From assembly GCA_943846615.1 (NCBI GenBank), contig OX044354.1, forward strand, positions 934,359 to 998,358: 64,000 bases of DNA. Reading direction: 5' to 3'. Every line of letters begins with the position of its first letter. Within the stretch, counting starts at the first letter, position 1. The position numbers and the translations under genes were made by a program. Below are positions 47,338-55,930 of the stretch, one piece after another. Source of the DNA: an uncultured Amylibacter sp. (GTDB lineage Bacteria; Pseudomonadota; Alphaproteobacteria; Rhodobacterales; Rhodobacteraceae). The notes under the pieces were generated by a model that was not told the origin of the DNA, searched no databases, and worked only from the letters and a program-made list of their open reading frames with translations.

Positions 47338-47421
47338 AAACGCCCCTATTTGACCTACATCAAAGACGGCCTCTTTCGCCGTGCCTAACATTCAAACACG
47401 CACTCAACCAAAGGCCCCACC

Positions 47422-47610
47422 ATGTTTCGCCTCGCATCAATCCTCTATTCAATCGTCGGCACCTCCCTCGCAGGCAGCTTCGTCATCGCCGCGTTGGTGA
47501 TGGGCTACGACACAATGATCCCAATCCTTGTATCGGCAGTCACAGGCGCAATCCTCGCACTCCCCCTCTCCTACTTCATCACCCGCGCAATTTTGGCCAA
47601 CGCACGCTAG
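47422..47610 (+). CDS. Small two-helix membrane protein
   Basis: The 62-residue protein has two membrane helices (about 5-27 and 33-57). The pattern LASILYSIVGTSLAGSFVIAAL... ALPLSYFITRAI is seen in short proteins of Rhodobacterales that are sometimes mislabelled as CTP synthetase. The function is unknown. It lies between the YeeE gene and selO. Confidence 0.65.
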   Translation: MFRLASILYSIVGTSLAGSFVIAALVMGYDTMIPILVSAVTGAILALPLSYFITRAILANAR

Positions 47611-47655
47611 GAAACACCCCTTCCCCCGACTATAAATTTCATGCACAATCGCGCT

Positions 47656-49095
47656 ATGAAATTCGACAACACATACTTCCGCGATCTCGTTGGCTTCTAC
47701 GCCCCCGTCGATGCCGCCCTCGCGCCCGATCCCAAGTTGGTCAAATTCAACCACGCTCTCGCGGATGAACTGGGCCTCGACGTCACCAACCTAGACCTCG
47801 CCCAAACCTTCTCTGGCAACATCAAACCCGATGGCGCGGATACATTGGCCCAAGCCTACGCAGGCCACCAGTTCGGTGGCTTTTCCCCCCAACTTGGCGA
47901 TGGTCGTGCATTACTATTGGGCGAAATCATCATCCCCGCAGGAAACCGCATTGATATTCAGCTAAAGGGTTCGGGCCGCACCCCATTTTCGCGCAACGGC
48001 GATGGCAAGGCGGGCCTTGGCCCCGTCCTACGCGAATACCTCGTGGCCGAAGCAATGCACGCACTTGGCGTTCCCACAACCCGCGCCCTCGCGGCGGTTA
48101 CAACAGGCGCGCGCGTACAACGCCAGACCGCCCAGAACGGCGCCGTCCTCACCCGCACCGCCGCCAGTCACATTCGCGTCGGCACCTTCCAATTCTTCGC
48201 CGCGCGGGGTGAATTGGAAAAACTCAAACAACTGGCTGATTACACTATCAACCGCCACTATCCAGACGCGGCTACGGCCGAAAACCCATACATCGAATTG
48301 CTAAAACGAGTATCCAACGCACAGGCTTACCTGATCGCCAAATGGGTCGGCCTTGGATTTATCCACGGGGTCATGAACACCGACAATTCCACCCTTTCGG
48401 GCGAAACAATCGATTACGGCCCCTGCGCATTCATGGATCACTACGATGCCAACGCGGTGTTTTCATCAATCGACCAACAGGGTCGCTACGCATACTCCAA
48501 CCAACCCTTGATCGCGCGTTGGAACCTCGCCCGTTTGGCGGAATCCCTAATCCCATTGATCAACGATGATCCAGACACCGCCATCAGCCAAGCAACCGAA
48601 ATCATCGACGCCTTCTCTGCCCAATACGAATTCCATTGGTTGACGGAAATGCGCCGTAAATTCGGCTTCGAGACCCAACACTCCAACGACGAAAACCTGT
48701 TCGATACCTTCTTCGAAACCATGAACGATAACATGGTCGACTTCACCCTCGCTTTCCGCGCCCTCGCCGATCTGGCGGATGGGAACGCCACCTCCTTGCG
48801 TGATCTCTACCTGACCCCAACCGCCGTAGATGACTGGATTGAACAGTTTCAAAGCCGTATTCAATCCGAACCAAACGCCTCTCAAAATATCCGCGCGGCA
48901 AATCCAATCTACATCCCGCGCAATCATCTGGTAGAGGCCGCCCTAAAAGCCGCCGAAGAAGATGGTGATTATGCTCAGTTCGAACAACTTCTGGCCCTGA
49001 TCACAAACCCATTCACCGAACAAAATGGCAAGGAAGTCTACGCCAAACCACCCCTGATGGTTGACCCGAACTATAAAACGTTTTGCGGCACCTAA
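47656..49095 (+). CDS. selO: Protein adenylyltransferase SelO (YdiU)
   Basis: SelO is a pseudokinase-fold enzyme that transfers AMP to protein hydroxyl groups under redox stress. The product has about 479 residues, with FDNTYFRDLVGFYAPV, YAGHQFGGFSPQLGDGRA, DIQLKGSGRTPFSRNGDGK and HGVMNTDNSTLSGETIDYGP, all family hallmarks. An in-frame ATG at 47641 is also possible; neither has a clear ribosome-binding site. There is no selenocysteine; the C-terminus ends FCGT, with a normal Cys. Confidence 0.93.
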   Translation: MKFDNTYFRDLVGFYAPVDAALAPDPKLVKFNHALADELGLDVTNLDLAQTFSGNIKPDGADTLAQAYAGHQFGGFSPQLGDGRALLLGEIIIPAGNRIDIQLKGSGRTPFSRNGDGKAGLGPVLREYLVAEAMHALGVPTTRALAAVTTGARVQRQTAQNGAVLTRTAASHIRVGTFQFFAARGELEKLKQLADYTINRHYPDAATAENPYIELLKRVSNAQAYLIAKWVGLGFIHGVMNTDNSTLSGETIDYGPCAFMDHYDANAVFSSIDQQGRYAYSNQPLIARWNLARLAESLIPLINDDPDTAISQATEIIDAFSAQYEFHWLTEMRRKFGFETQHSNDENLFDTFFETMNDNMVDFTLAFRALADLADGNATSLRDLYLTPTAVDDWIEQFQSRIQSEPNASQNIRAANPIYIPRNHLVEAALKAAEEDGDYAQFEQLLALITNPFTEQNGKEVYAKPPLMVDPNYKTFCGT

Positions 49096-49150
49096 AACCG
49101 CTTGCCCCCAGTTATTGAACGGCTAATCTCCCCCTAACAGGAGACACGCC

Positions 49151-50317
49151 ATGAACTTTGATAAACCAATCGATCGCCGCAACACTCATTCGTTGAAATG
49201 GGACATGATGAAGCCGCTGTATGGCGTTGATCCCGAACACGGTACATCAATGTGGGTGGCCGACATGGATTTCGAACCACCAGCGGCTGTCAACGATGCA
49301 CTCCAAAAAATGATCAGCGATGGCGTCTATGGATACTTCGCCGACTACAGCGATTATCGCAATTCCATTACGGGCTGGATGGATCGCCGCCACGGCTGGT
49401 CGGTTGATCCCGAACATATCTTCACCACACACGGGCTGGTCAATGCCGTCGCCCTATGTATGCAATCATACACGCAACAAAACGATGGCGTCGTCCTATT
49501 CACCCCCGTTTACCACGCCTTTGCCCGCGTCATAAACGCCGCTAATCGCCGCGTCGTCGAATGCGAACTCGTCAACAACGACGGCCGCTACGAAATGGAT
49601 TTCGACGCTTACGATGCGCAAATGGACGGCACCGAAAAAATGGTCATCCTATGTTCACCGCACAATCCAGGTGGTCGCGTCTGGACACCTGCTGAATTGC
49701 GCGGAGTCGCCGATTTCGCCGAACGCCACAACCTGATCTTGGTGTCAGACGAGGTTCACCATGACCTGACATTTGGCGTAAAACATACCGCCATGCCATT
49801 GGCCGCACCCGATATCGCTCACCGTCTGGTCATGCTGACAGCACCATCAAAAACCTTCAACATCGCGGGCGCATATTCGGGCAACGTCATCATCGCCGAT
49901 GAAAAATTACGCAAAAAATTCGCTGCCACAATGGCCGCCACGGCAACATCGCCAAATTCATTCGGCCTGGTCATGACACAGGCGGTATATGATCACGGCG
50001 ATGAATGGGTCGACGCCCTGCGCGTATACCTGGACGAAAACCGTAAAATCGTGGACGCCACAATGGCGAAAATCCCGGGCCTCAAATCAATGGAAATGGA
50101 ATCCACCTTTCTTTCGTGGGTCGATTTCGCGGACACGGGCATGTCCCAATCCGAATATCGTGAACGCATCCAGAAAACCGCCCATATCGCCGCGAATTAC
50201 GGTGAAACCTTCGGCAAAGGCGGCGAAACATTCATGCGCTTTAACTTCGCCACCCAACGCGCACAGCTGATCGCCGCTATGGAACGCTTACAGGACGCAT
50301 TCAGCGACTTGCAATAA
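49151..50317 (+). CDS. MalY/PatB-type cystathionine beta-lyase-like aminotransferase
   Basis: The 388-residue PLP enzyme has [13 protein letters not shown] at the N-terminus, the cofactor site [16 protein letters not shown] and the Schiff-base lysine in [13 protein letters not shown]. This layout is the MalY/PatB (C-S lyase) subgroup, which cleaves cystathionine or related thioethers. It may work with the sulfur transporter nearby, but that is inference. AACAGGAGAC precedes the ATG. Confidence 0.9.
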   Translation: MNFDKPIDRRNTHSLKWDMMKPLYGVDPEHGTSMWVADMDFEPPAAVNDALQKMISDGVYGYFADYSDYRNSITGWMDRRHGWSVDPEHIFTTHGLVNAVALCMQSYTQQNDGVVLFTPVYHAFARVINAANRRVVECELVNNDGRYEMDFDAYDAQMDGTEKMVILCSPHNPGGRVWTPAELRGVADFAERHNLILVSDEVHHDLTFGVKHTAMPLAAPDIAHRLVMLTAPSKTFNIAGAYSGNVIIADEKLRKKFAATMAATATSPNSFGLVMTQAVYDHGDEWVDALRVYLDENRKIVDATMAKIPGLKSMEMESTFLSWVDFADTGMSQSEYRERIQKTAHIAANYGETFGKGGETFMRFNFATQRAQLIAAMERLQDAFSDLQ

Positions 50318-50388
50318 CGCATGGGCGTTGCAATTCGCAGCGCCTTTCGCCATATATGATCAAACAAACAACGACAAAGACGGCCAAC

Positions 50389-51348
50389 ATGCAAAACTAT
50401 CTCGAATTTGAAAAACCGCTCGCTGAAATCGAAGGCAAAGCCCAAGAACTTCGCGCATTGGCCGAAAAATCCGAAGATGACATGGACGTCGAATCCGAAG
50501 CGGCCGCATTGGACAAAAAGGCACAAACCCTGCTGTCTGATCTGTACAAAGACCTAAACCCATGGCGCAAATGTCAGGTGGCCCGCCACCAAGACCGCCC
50601 ACATTGCCAAGATTACATTTCCGAATTGTTCACCGAATACACCCCACTACAGGGTGATCGCAATTTCGCAGACGACGCCGCCGTTATGGGCGGATTGGCA
50701 CGTTTCAAGGATCAACCTGTCGTCGTGATTGGCCACGAAAAGGGTTCTGACACAACTTCACGCATCAAACGCAATTTCGGCATGGCCAGACCAGAGGGTT
50801 ATCGCAAGGCAATCCGCCTGATGGAAATGGCCGATAAATTCGGTCTGCCAATTATCACGTTGGTCGACACCCCCGGCGCATACCCCGGCAAGGGCGCCGA
50901 AGAACGCGGTCAATCCGAAGCAATCGCACGCTCAACCGAAAAATGTCTTCAGGTCGGCGTCCCATTGATTTCAATCATAACTGGCGAAGGCGGCTCTGGC
51001 GGCGCGGTGGCATTTGCCACGGCTGACAAACTGCTGATGCTGGAACACTCGGTATATTCCGTAATTTCCCCCGAAGGCTGTGCATCCATCCTGTGGAAAG
51101 ACGCCGAAAAAATGCGCGAAGCCGCCGAAGCATTGCGCCTAACAGCCCAAGATTTGGAAAAACTCGGTGTCGCAGACATGGTTTTGCCCGAACCACTGGG
51201 TGGTGCACAACGAAACCACGCCCAAACGTTTTCAATCGTCAGCGACGCGATCAGCGCCTGCCTCGATGAACTAAAGGACAAGAAACCCAAAGACTTGATC
51301 AAATCACGTCGTCAAAAATTCCTCGATTTGGGTTCCAAGGGGCTGTAA
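50389..51348 (+). CDS. accA: Acetyl-CoA carboxylase carboxyltransferase subunit alpha
   Basis: AccA is half of the carboxyltransferase that makes malonyl-CoA for fatty acid synthesis. The 319-residue protein has [13 protein letters not shown] at its start, the [15 protein letters not shown] region, [21 protein letters not shown] and the oxyanion-hole [12 protein letters not shown]. The ATG at 50389 is preferred to 50356. The next 273 bases hold no gene that I can see. Confidence 0.95.
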   Translation: MQNYLEFEKPLAEIEGKAQELRALAEKSEDDMDVESEAAALDKKAQTLLSDLYKDLNPWRKCQVARHQDRPHCQDYISELFTEYTPLQGDRNFADDAAVMGGLARFKDQPVVVIGHEKGSDTTSRIKRNFGMARPEGYRKAIRLMEMADKFGLPIITLVDTPGAYPGKGAEERGQSEAIARSTEKCLQVGVPLISIITGEGGSGGAVAFATADKLLMLEHSVYSVISPEGCASILWKDAEKMREAAEALRLTAQDLEKLGVADMVLPEPLGGAQRNHAQTFSIVSDAISACLDELKDKKPKDLIKSRRQKFLDLGSKGL

Positions 51349-51621
51349 CGTCCCCTCTTTTTCTTGCCTAAATATCCCCCGCGCGGAGCGCATTAACTTT
51401 TGAGAGCCTCAAAGGTTAAAACAAACACACCAACACGTTTACCGACGCAATACAGACAGAATACCGACGTAATACATACGTTGCTTGAACGCTGCATTTC
51501 ACAAAAATTAACGATTTAACACAACCTTCGCCCTAACCCAGCGGCGCGCGCCATGCGCGCATTCCCCTTATTTCATTGGCTAAACGCAGGCCTCAGGAAA
51601 AATTCACTCTTTCGCGCAATG

Positions 51622-52233
51622 CTACCACATCGTTTCTTTGGCACGTTCAGGCCACGCAATATCATACGCAACCCCATCGAACTCTTGGTTCGTCATCTCT
51701 TGTAAAATTTGCCCCGCCGATGGCAGTGCACTTTCATCGGGCCACGTATCGGAATTCCAAATCTCACCGCGCATCAAGGCACGCGCACATTGGAAATAAA
51801 TCTCTTCAATCCGCACAACAATCACCGAACGCGGCTTGCGCCCGCGATCATCAAACCGATCAATCAAATCAGGGTCCAATGACACAACCGCCCGCCCATT
51901 TATTCGCGTCACGTTGTTCGACCCACCGGTCATCAGCATCAACGCAACACGTGGATCGTCAACTATATTTCTCAATGAATCCATACGGTTATTGCCACGC
52001 CAATCGGGCATCAACAAGGTTCTCTCGTCTAACTCGTATAAAACCTTGCCGACATCGCCACGCGGGCTAGCATCCAGTCCACCGGCGCCGACAGTGGCCA
52101 ACGCACAAACCGAACTGGCCTCAATCCATTGGCGATATTGCGGTGTTATATGATCCGCCACCTTGCGCAAAGACGGCTCTTTGGGCGTCCCATAAATCTG
52201 TTCCAACTCCTCAATCGATGTAACAACAGTCAT
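51622..52233 (-). CDS. PPOX-type FMN-binding flavoprotein
   Basis: The 203-residue protein has the pyridoxamine-phosphate-oxidase split-barrel pattern: SVCALATVGAGGLDASPRGD, then DWRGNNRMDSLRNIVDDPRVALMLM and GRAVVS. It probably binds FMN or F420 and acts as a small oxidoreductase. It resembles the MSMEG_1061-type family. AAGGATAAGGGC precedes the ATG. It lies 12 bases after the plsC-like gene and so may be the last gene of the ftsE operon. Confidence 0.85.
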   Translation of the reverse strand: MTVVTSIEELEQIYGTPKEPSLRKVADHITPQYRQWIEASSVCALATVGAGGLDASPRGDVGKVLYELDERTLLMPDWRGNNRMDSLRNIVDDPRVALMLMTGGSNNVTRINGRAVVSLDPDLIDRFDDRGRKPRSVIVVRIEEIYFQCARALMRGEIWNSDTWPDESALPSAGQILQEMTNQEFDGVAYDIAWPERAKETMW

Positions 52234-52245
52234 GCCCTTATCCTT

Positions 52246-52962
52246 TTAAAAACCAGCCTCTTTACTCAACGCATCAGACGCCGTCTCAATCGCGTCTTCC
52301 ATGTAATTCACGAAATCAGACAGCTCCAAATCCGCAGGAACTGTGTCCAAATACTCCAAAACAGCCGTCCCACGCTTACGCAACAGGCTATGTTTTGGCC
52401 AAAAATTCCCAACATTTGTTGCCGCCATGACACAGGGTCGTCCCATTCGCTGACAAATCACCGCCGCACCCACTTTGTACGGCATAGATTTACCAGGCGC
52501 TACTCGCGTCCCTTGGGGATAAATCACCAATTGCGTGTCACCGTCATGTTTGTTCACACCGGACATCATTTGGCTCACTGCTCTGGATTTTTCGCCACGT
52601 TTCACAGGCGCTGTTCCGATGCGACGCCCATAAAATCCGATGATCGGAACGCGGGTCAATTCCTGCTTCATAACGTAATTCACATTGGGCAAATAATACG
52701 CATGCAAAATCACATCGAAAAAGCTCTGATGCTTGGACGCCACCACAACGTTACCCGATGGGATCATGCCGCGTTGCTCTACTTTCAGGCCACAAATAAC
52801 ATGCGCCAGCCAGATCACCGTACCACAATAATTGCGAATAACCCAATACGTAGCATCACGTGAAATCAACGCAGGTATTGCCCCCAATAGGGCAAAAATC
52901 ACCATCGAAATATACATCAACAGAATGAAAAGTATCGACAAAATATATTGTATTACAATCAT
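52246..52962 (-). CDS. 1-acyl-sn-glycerol-3-phosphate acyltransferase family protein
   Basis: The 238-residue protein has an N-terminal membrane helix, the HX4D motif in ASKHQSFFDVIL (about 74-85) and the second motif YPQGTRVAPG. It should acylate lysophosphatidic acid in phospholipid synthesis. It starts directly after the ftsX stop, and the ftsE-ftsX-plsC order is common in Rhodobacterales. Confidence 0.9.
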   Translation of the reverse strand: MIVIQYILSILFILLMYISMVIFALLGAIPALISRDATYWVIRNYCGTVIWLAHVICGLKVEQRGMIPSGNVVVASKHQSFFDVILHAYYLPNVNYVMKQELTRVPIIGFYGRRIGTAPVKRGEKSRAVSQMMSGVNKHDGDTQLVIYPQGTRVAPGKSMPYKVGAAVICQRMGRPCVMAATNVGNFWPKHSLLRKRGTAVLEYLDTVPADLELSDFVNYMEDAIETASDALSKEAGF

Positions 52963-53868
52963 TTAGGCCATCCTGTCCAATGAACGTGTCGCGGCAAATC
53001 GCGTACTCCAAAAAGCGACAAATGCCGCAATCGGCGGGATCACCAACGGGATCATCCAATGCCATCCACGAAATCCAAGGCCCGTTAAAAACGCCCCTTC
53101 TTCTGCCGCCGCTGGCAACGCAAAAATTCCCAGCATGCCAACCAACATCCCGACAAATGCACCAACCGTCGCCCTCATCGTAAAGCGACGCACAAAGGCC
53201 TTGGCGATGTAATTATCCCGCGCGCCAATTAATCGCAGGACCTGAATAACTTGTCTATTCGCTGCCAGCGCCGCTTGGGCCGCCAGCGTAATCATTGCCG
53301 CCGTTGCCCCCAAAATTAAAACAATCGAAAACATCCCCAACAAACGCAATCGCGCCGCCGCCGCCGCCAACGGTCGGCGCCAACGGGTATGATCATCCAA
53401 AACCGCACCAGGTGCCTCTGCCGTCAAACGCAACCGCAACCCTTCCATATCGGGGCCAACCTCTTGTTCAACCACCTCAATCAGGCTGGGAATTGGCAAG
53501 GTTTCCAGCGGTAAATCAGACCCAAACCACGGCTCTAATAATGCATGTTGTTCGGCCTCTGTCATCAACCGCGCCGATGCGATTCCCGGTGTGGTTTTTA
53601 GGATGTTCAAAACAGCGGTAGACTGCGCCGCCAACTGCGCTTCTGGCGCGGAAATCCGCACGGTCGATGTCTTCGCCAGCTCGGCAGACCAGCGATCCGC
53701 CAACCGGCCCGTCGCCAATGATAACGCCAGCGCAAACACTGTCAAAAACGCCATTGCCGCAGCGGTAAAGCTGGTCAATCGCGCGGTGAACCCAGTGGGC
53801 GGAACAATGCGATCCGCTTGCTTATCACCACCAAAAACATCACCGAGGCTGTTCAAAATCGACATCAC
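52963..53868 (-). CDS. ftsX: Cell division protein FtsX
   Basis: FtsX is the membrane partner of FtsE, controlling cell-wall hydrolases at the septum. The 301-residue protein has a membrane helix near 33-52, a periplasmic loop and three more helices (about 174-196, 227-250 and 270-290), with a IQVLRLIGARDNYIAKAFVRRF coupling segment. It overlaps ftsE by four bases. Confidence 0.92.
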   Translation of the reverse strand: MMSILNSLGDVFGGDKQADRIVPPTGFTARLTSFTAAAMAFLTVFALALSLATGRLADRWSAELAKTSTVRISAPEAQLAAQSTAVLNILKTTPGIASARLMTEAEQHALLEPWFGSDLPLETLPIPSLIEVVEQEVGPDMEGLRLRLTAEAPGAVLDDHTRWRRPLAAAAARLRLLGMFSIVLILGATAAMITLAAQAALAANRQVIQVLRLIGARDNYIAKAFVRRFTMRATVGAFVGMLVGMLGIFALPAAAEEGAFLTGLGFRGWHWMIPLVIPPIAAFVAFWSTRFAATRSLDRMA

Positions 53869-54551
53869 AAATCCGCCCCCGCCAGATGAACCTGTTTACC
53901 CTGAATACGCAAAACACGCGCTGAAACAGATTGGCGTGACGCGCGGATCAGGTTCATATCATGTGTCGCCATCAACACGGTTTTCCCCATTTTATTCAGC
54001 TCTATCAGCAGGTTAAGCAACCGCTGCGCCATATCCCAATCCAAATTCCCTGTGGGTTCATCGGCAATCACCACCTCGGGGGATAAAATCACTGCGCGCG
54101 CCAATGCTGCACGCTGGCGTTCCCCCCCGGACAACTGGGGCGGCAATGCGTTCATGTGATCGGTCAGGCTGACCCATCTCAAAAGCTGGTTCAAATTCGC
54201 CACATCCTGGGTCACATCGCGCCCAGCCACTTGGCTAGGTAATAATATGTTTTCCGCGACCGATAGATGATCCAAAAACTGGCAATCTTGATGCACAACA
54301 CCAATGCGGCGGCGCACAATTGCAACATCATCGCGATCCATTGCACGCACGTCTTTACCGAACACTTTGATGGTGCCCGTATCAGGCATTAACGCCTGAT
54401 AACACATTTTCATCAGCGTTGTTTTTCCAGAACCAGATGGCCCCGTCAAAAAATGAAAACTGCCCTTCGTTAGATGCAAGTCCACATCACGGAAGATGTC
54501 ACCACCACCATAGCTAAAGCCCGCTTTTTTAAGCTCGATCAAAGGATGCAC
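53865..54551 (-). CDS. ftsE: Cell division ATP-binding protein FtsE
   Basis: This 228-residue ABC ATPase has Walker A GPSGSGKTT at about 38-46, signature LSGGERQRAALARA at about 139-152, Walker B VVIADEPTGNLD and the switch histidine in LMATHDMN. It pairs with FtsX. The divergent zinc-ribbon gene is 151 bases away. Confidence 0.95.
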   Translation of the reverse strand: MHPLIELKKAGFSYGGGDIFRDVDLHLTKGSFHFLTGPSGSGKTTLMKMCYQALMPDTGTIKVFGKDVRAMDRDDVAIVRRRIGVVHQDCQFLDHLSVAENILLPSQVAGRDVTQDVANLNQLLRWVSLTDHMNALPPQLSGGERQRAALARAVILSPEVVIADEPTGNLDWDMAQRLLNLLIELNKMGKTVLMATHDMNLIRASRQSVSARVLRIQGKQVHLAGADL

Positions 54552-54643
54552 CCCATTTATTAAAAACGATTCCTTGTTGGGCTGGACTGTAATGCAAAAT
54601 AGTGTAATTTTACCAGATAGTTGGTTGAAACTATTTCTAGACT

Positions 54644-54672
54644 TTGAACTTCATAGTCTGTTTATTGTTATA
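54644..54672 (+). promoter_or_regulatory. Possible promoter of the zinc-ribbon gene
   Basis: TTGAAC at 54644-54649 and GTTATA at 54667-54672 are separated by 17 bases, 30 bases before the zinc-ribbon ATG. The -10 match is poor; this is a weak call from sequence alone. Confidence 0.25.
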
Positions 54673-54702
54673 TGACCAACGGAAAAGATCGAGGGGATAT
54701 AA

Positions 54703-55926
54703 ATGCGGATTGTTTGCCCAAACTGCGCGTCACAATACGAAGTCGCACCAGATGCCATTCCAGAGGCAGGTCGCGACGTGCAATGCGCAAAATGTGCTGA
54801 AATCTGGTTCCAAGATCGCCCGATGCAATTGACGTTGGACGAACCATTGTCACTGGAAACGGCCCCTGAACCAGAAGCCGCGGAAACGGTATCAGAACCA
54901 GCGCCCGCACCGACACCAGACCCAGAGCCCGAAGTTGAGGTTACCCCAACACCTGCCCCCCAACCCGAAGCAGTTGCAGAAACATCCGCCGTATTCAGAT
55001 CACTTCGCGCGGATCGCGAACCTGTTCCTGCGGAACCAACAGCGATTCAGGAACCGGCAGCTGAACCAAAACAACGCCAATCAATCACACCCGAAATTCA
55101 AAGCATCCTGCAAGAAGAAGCGGCCCATTCAGCCAACCAGCTGAACCAAGCGGCCGAGCAAGAAACGCAACCAACACGAGTCGTTGAGCAATCAGAGCCA
55201 GCGACACCGGAAGCAGTTGCTCCACAACCAGACATCGAAGAGCTGACGCGCCAAATGCGTGCTTTGGAAGAAGAGCGTGATCAACTGGTGCGCAAACAGG
55301 CCGAAGCCGACCCAAACGAGAGTGTGACTTTGGCCAGCGCCAAAAGCTTGCGCGATATTTTGGAATCAGAGGTCATTGATCCAGTGGACATCACCGATGC
55401 GGTTCCAGAACCAGCGATGCCAGAACCTTCGTTGGAAAAGCTAGGGTTAAAACGTCCAACGCCAATCATCCAACCCGAAGAAGTGGCGCCAACAATTCAA
55501 CCTGTTGAACCCGTGGAAAAACCGCCACAGGTCGAAACCGCGACACTGGCGGAAAACGATACATTAGCGAAAACAGGCAAAGCGGTCTTTGCCGATATCG
55601 ATGAATTAAATCCAAACAACGCGGACGATGAAACCGACATCATCGAAGACGATCTTATCGATTTCCAAGATGAAGATTTACAAGAAAAAGCAAGCAAGTT
55701 TTCGATCGGTTTCTTGGCTGCCTGCGCATTGGTCATGTCGGCGACAACACTGTACTTCTTCGCGCCGAAAATCGCGGGTTCTGTTCCTGCGCTGAGCGCA
55801 CCCATGACAGCGTACCATAAAGGTGTCAATCATCAGCGTATGGTCTTGCAGGACATGTATTACCAAGGCGGCGAACCTGGATTTGGAACCTTGCTAAACA
55901 ACGCCAAGGAAAAATATCTGCCGTAG
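54703..55926 (+). CDS. Zinc-ribbon membrane protein (MJ0042-type finger)
   Basis: The 407-residue protein starts with a zinc-ribbon, CPNC (5-8) and CAKC (28-31). A long Pro/Glu/Ala-rich, acidic and probably disordered middle follows (about 45-330), then a single membrane helix near 338-357 and a short C-terminal part. It is typically encoded divergently from ftsE in this order; the job is unknown. A GAGGGG precedes the ATG. It is convergent with the TIGR02302 gene, with only four bases between the stops. Confidence 0.85.
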   Translation: MRIVCPNCASQYEVAPDAIPEAGRDVQCAKCAEIWFQDRPMQLTLDEPLSLETAPEPEAAETVSEPAPAPTPDPEPEVEVTPTPAPQPEAVAETSAVFRSLRADREPVPAEPTAIQEPAAEPKQRQSITPEIQSILQEEAAHSANQLNQAAEQETQPTRVVEQSEPATPEAVAPQPDIEELTRQMRALEEERDQLVRKQAEADPNESVTLASAKSLRDILESEVIDPVDITDAVPEPAMPEPSLEKLGLKRPTPIIQPEEVAPTIQPVEPVEKPPQVETATLAENDTLAKTGKAVFADIDELNPNNADDETDIIEDDLIDFQDEDLQEKASKFSIGFLAACALVMSATTLYFFAPKIAGSVPALSAPMTAYHKGVNHQRMVLQDMYYQGGEPGFGTLLNNAKEKYLP

Positions 55927-55930
55927 TTTC

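Noticed and set aside
46452..47768. A 438-codon + strand open frame rich in Arg, His and Pro
   Set aside because: It overlaps the YeeE gene in another frame and has no domain; it is a shadow frame.
47641..49095. Selenocysteine in SelO
   Set aside because: The C-terminus ends FCGT with an ordinary Cys codon and TAA stop; no in-frame TGA is present.
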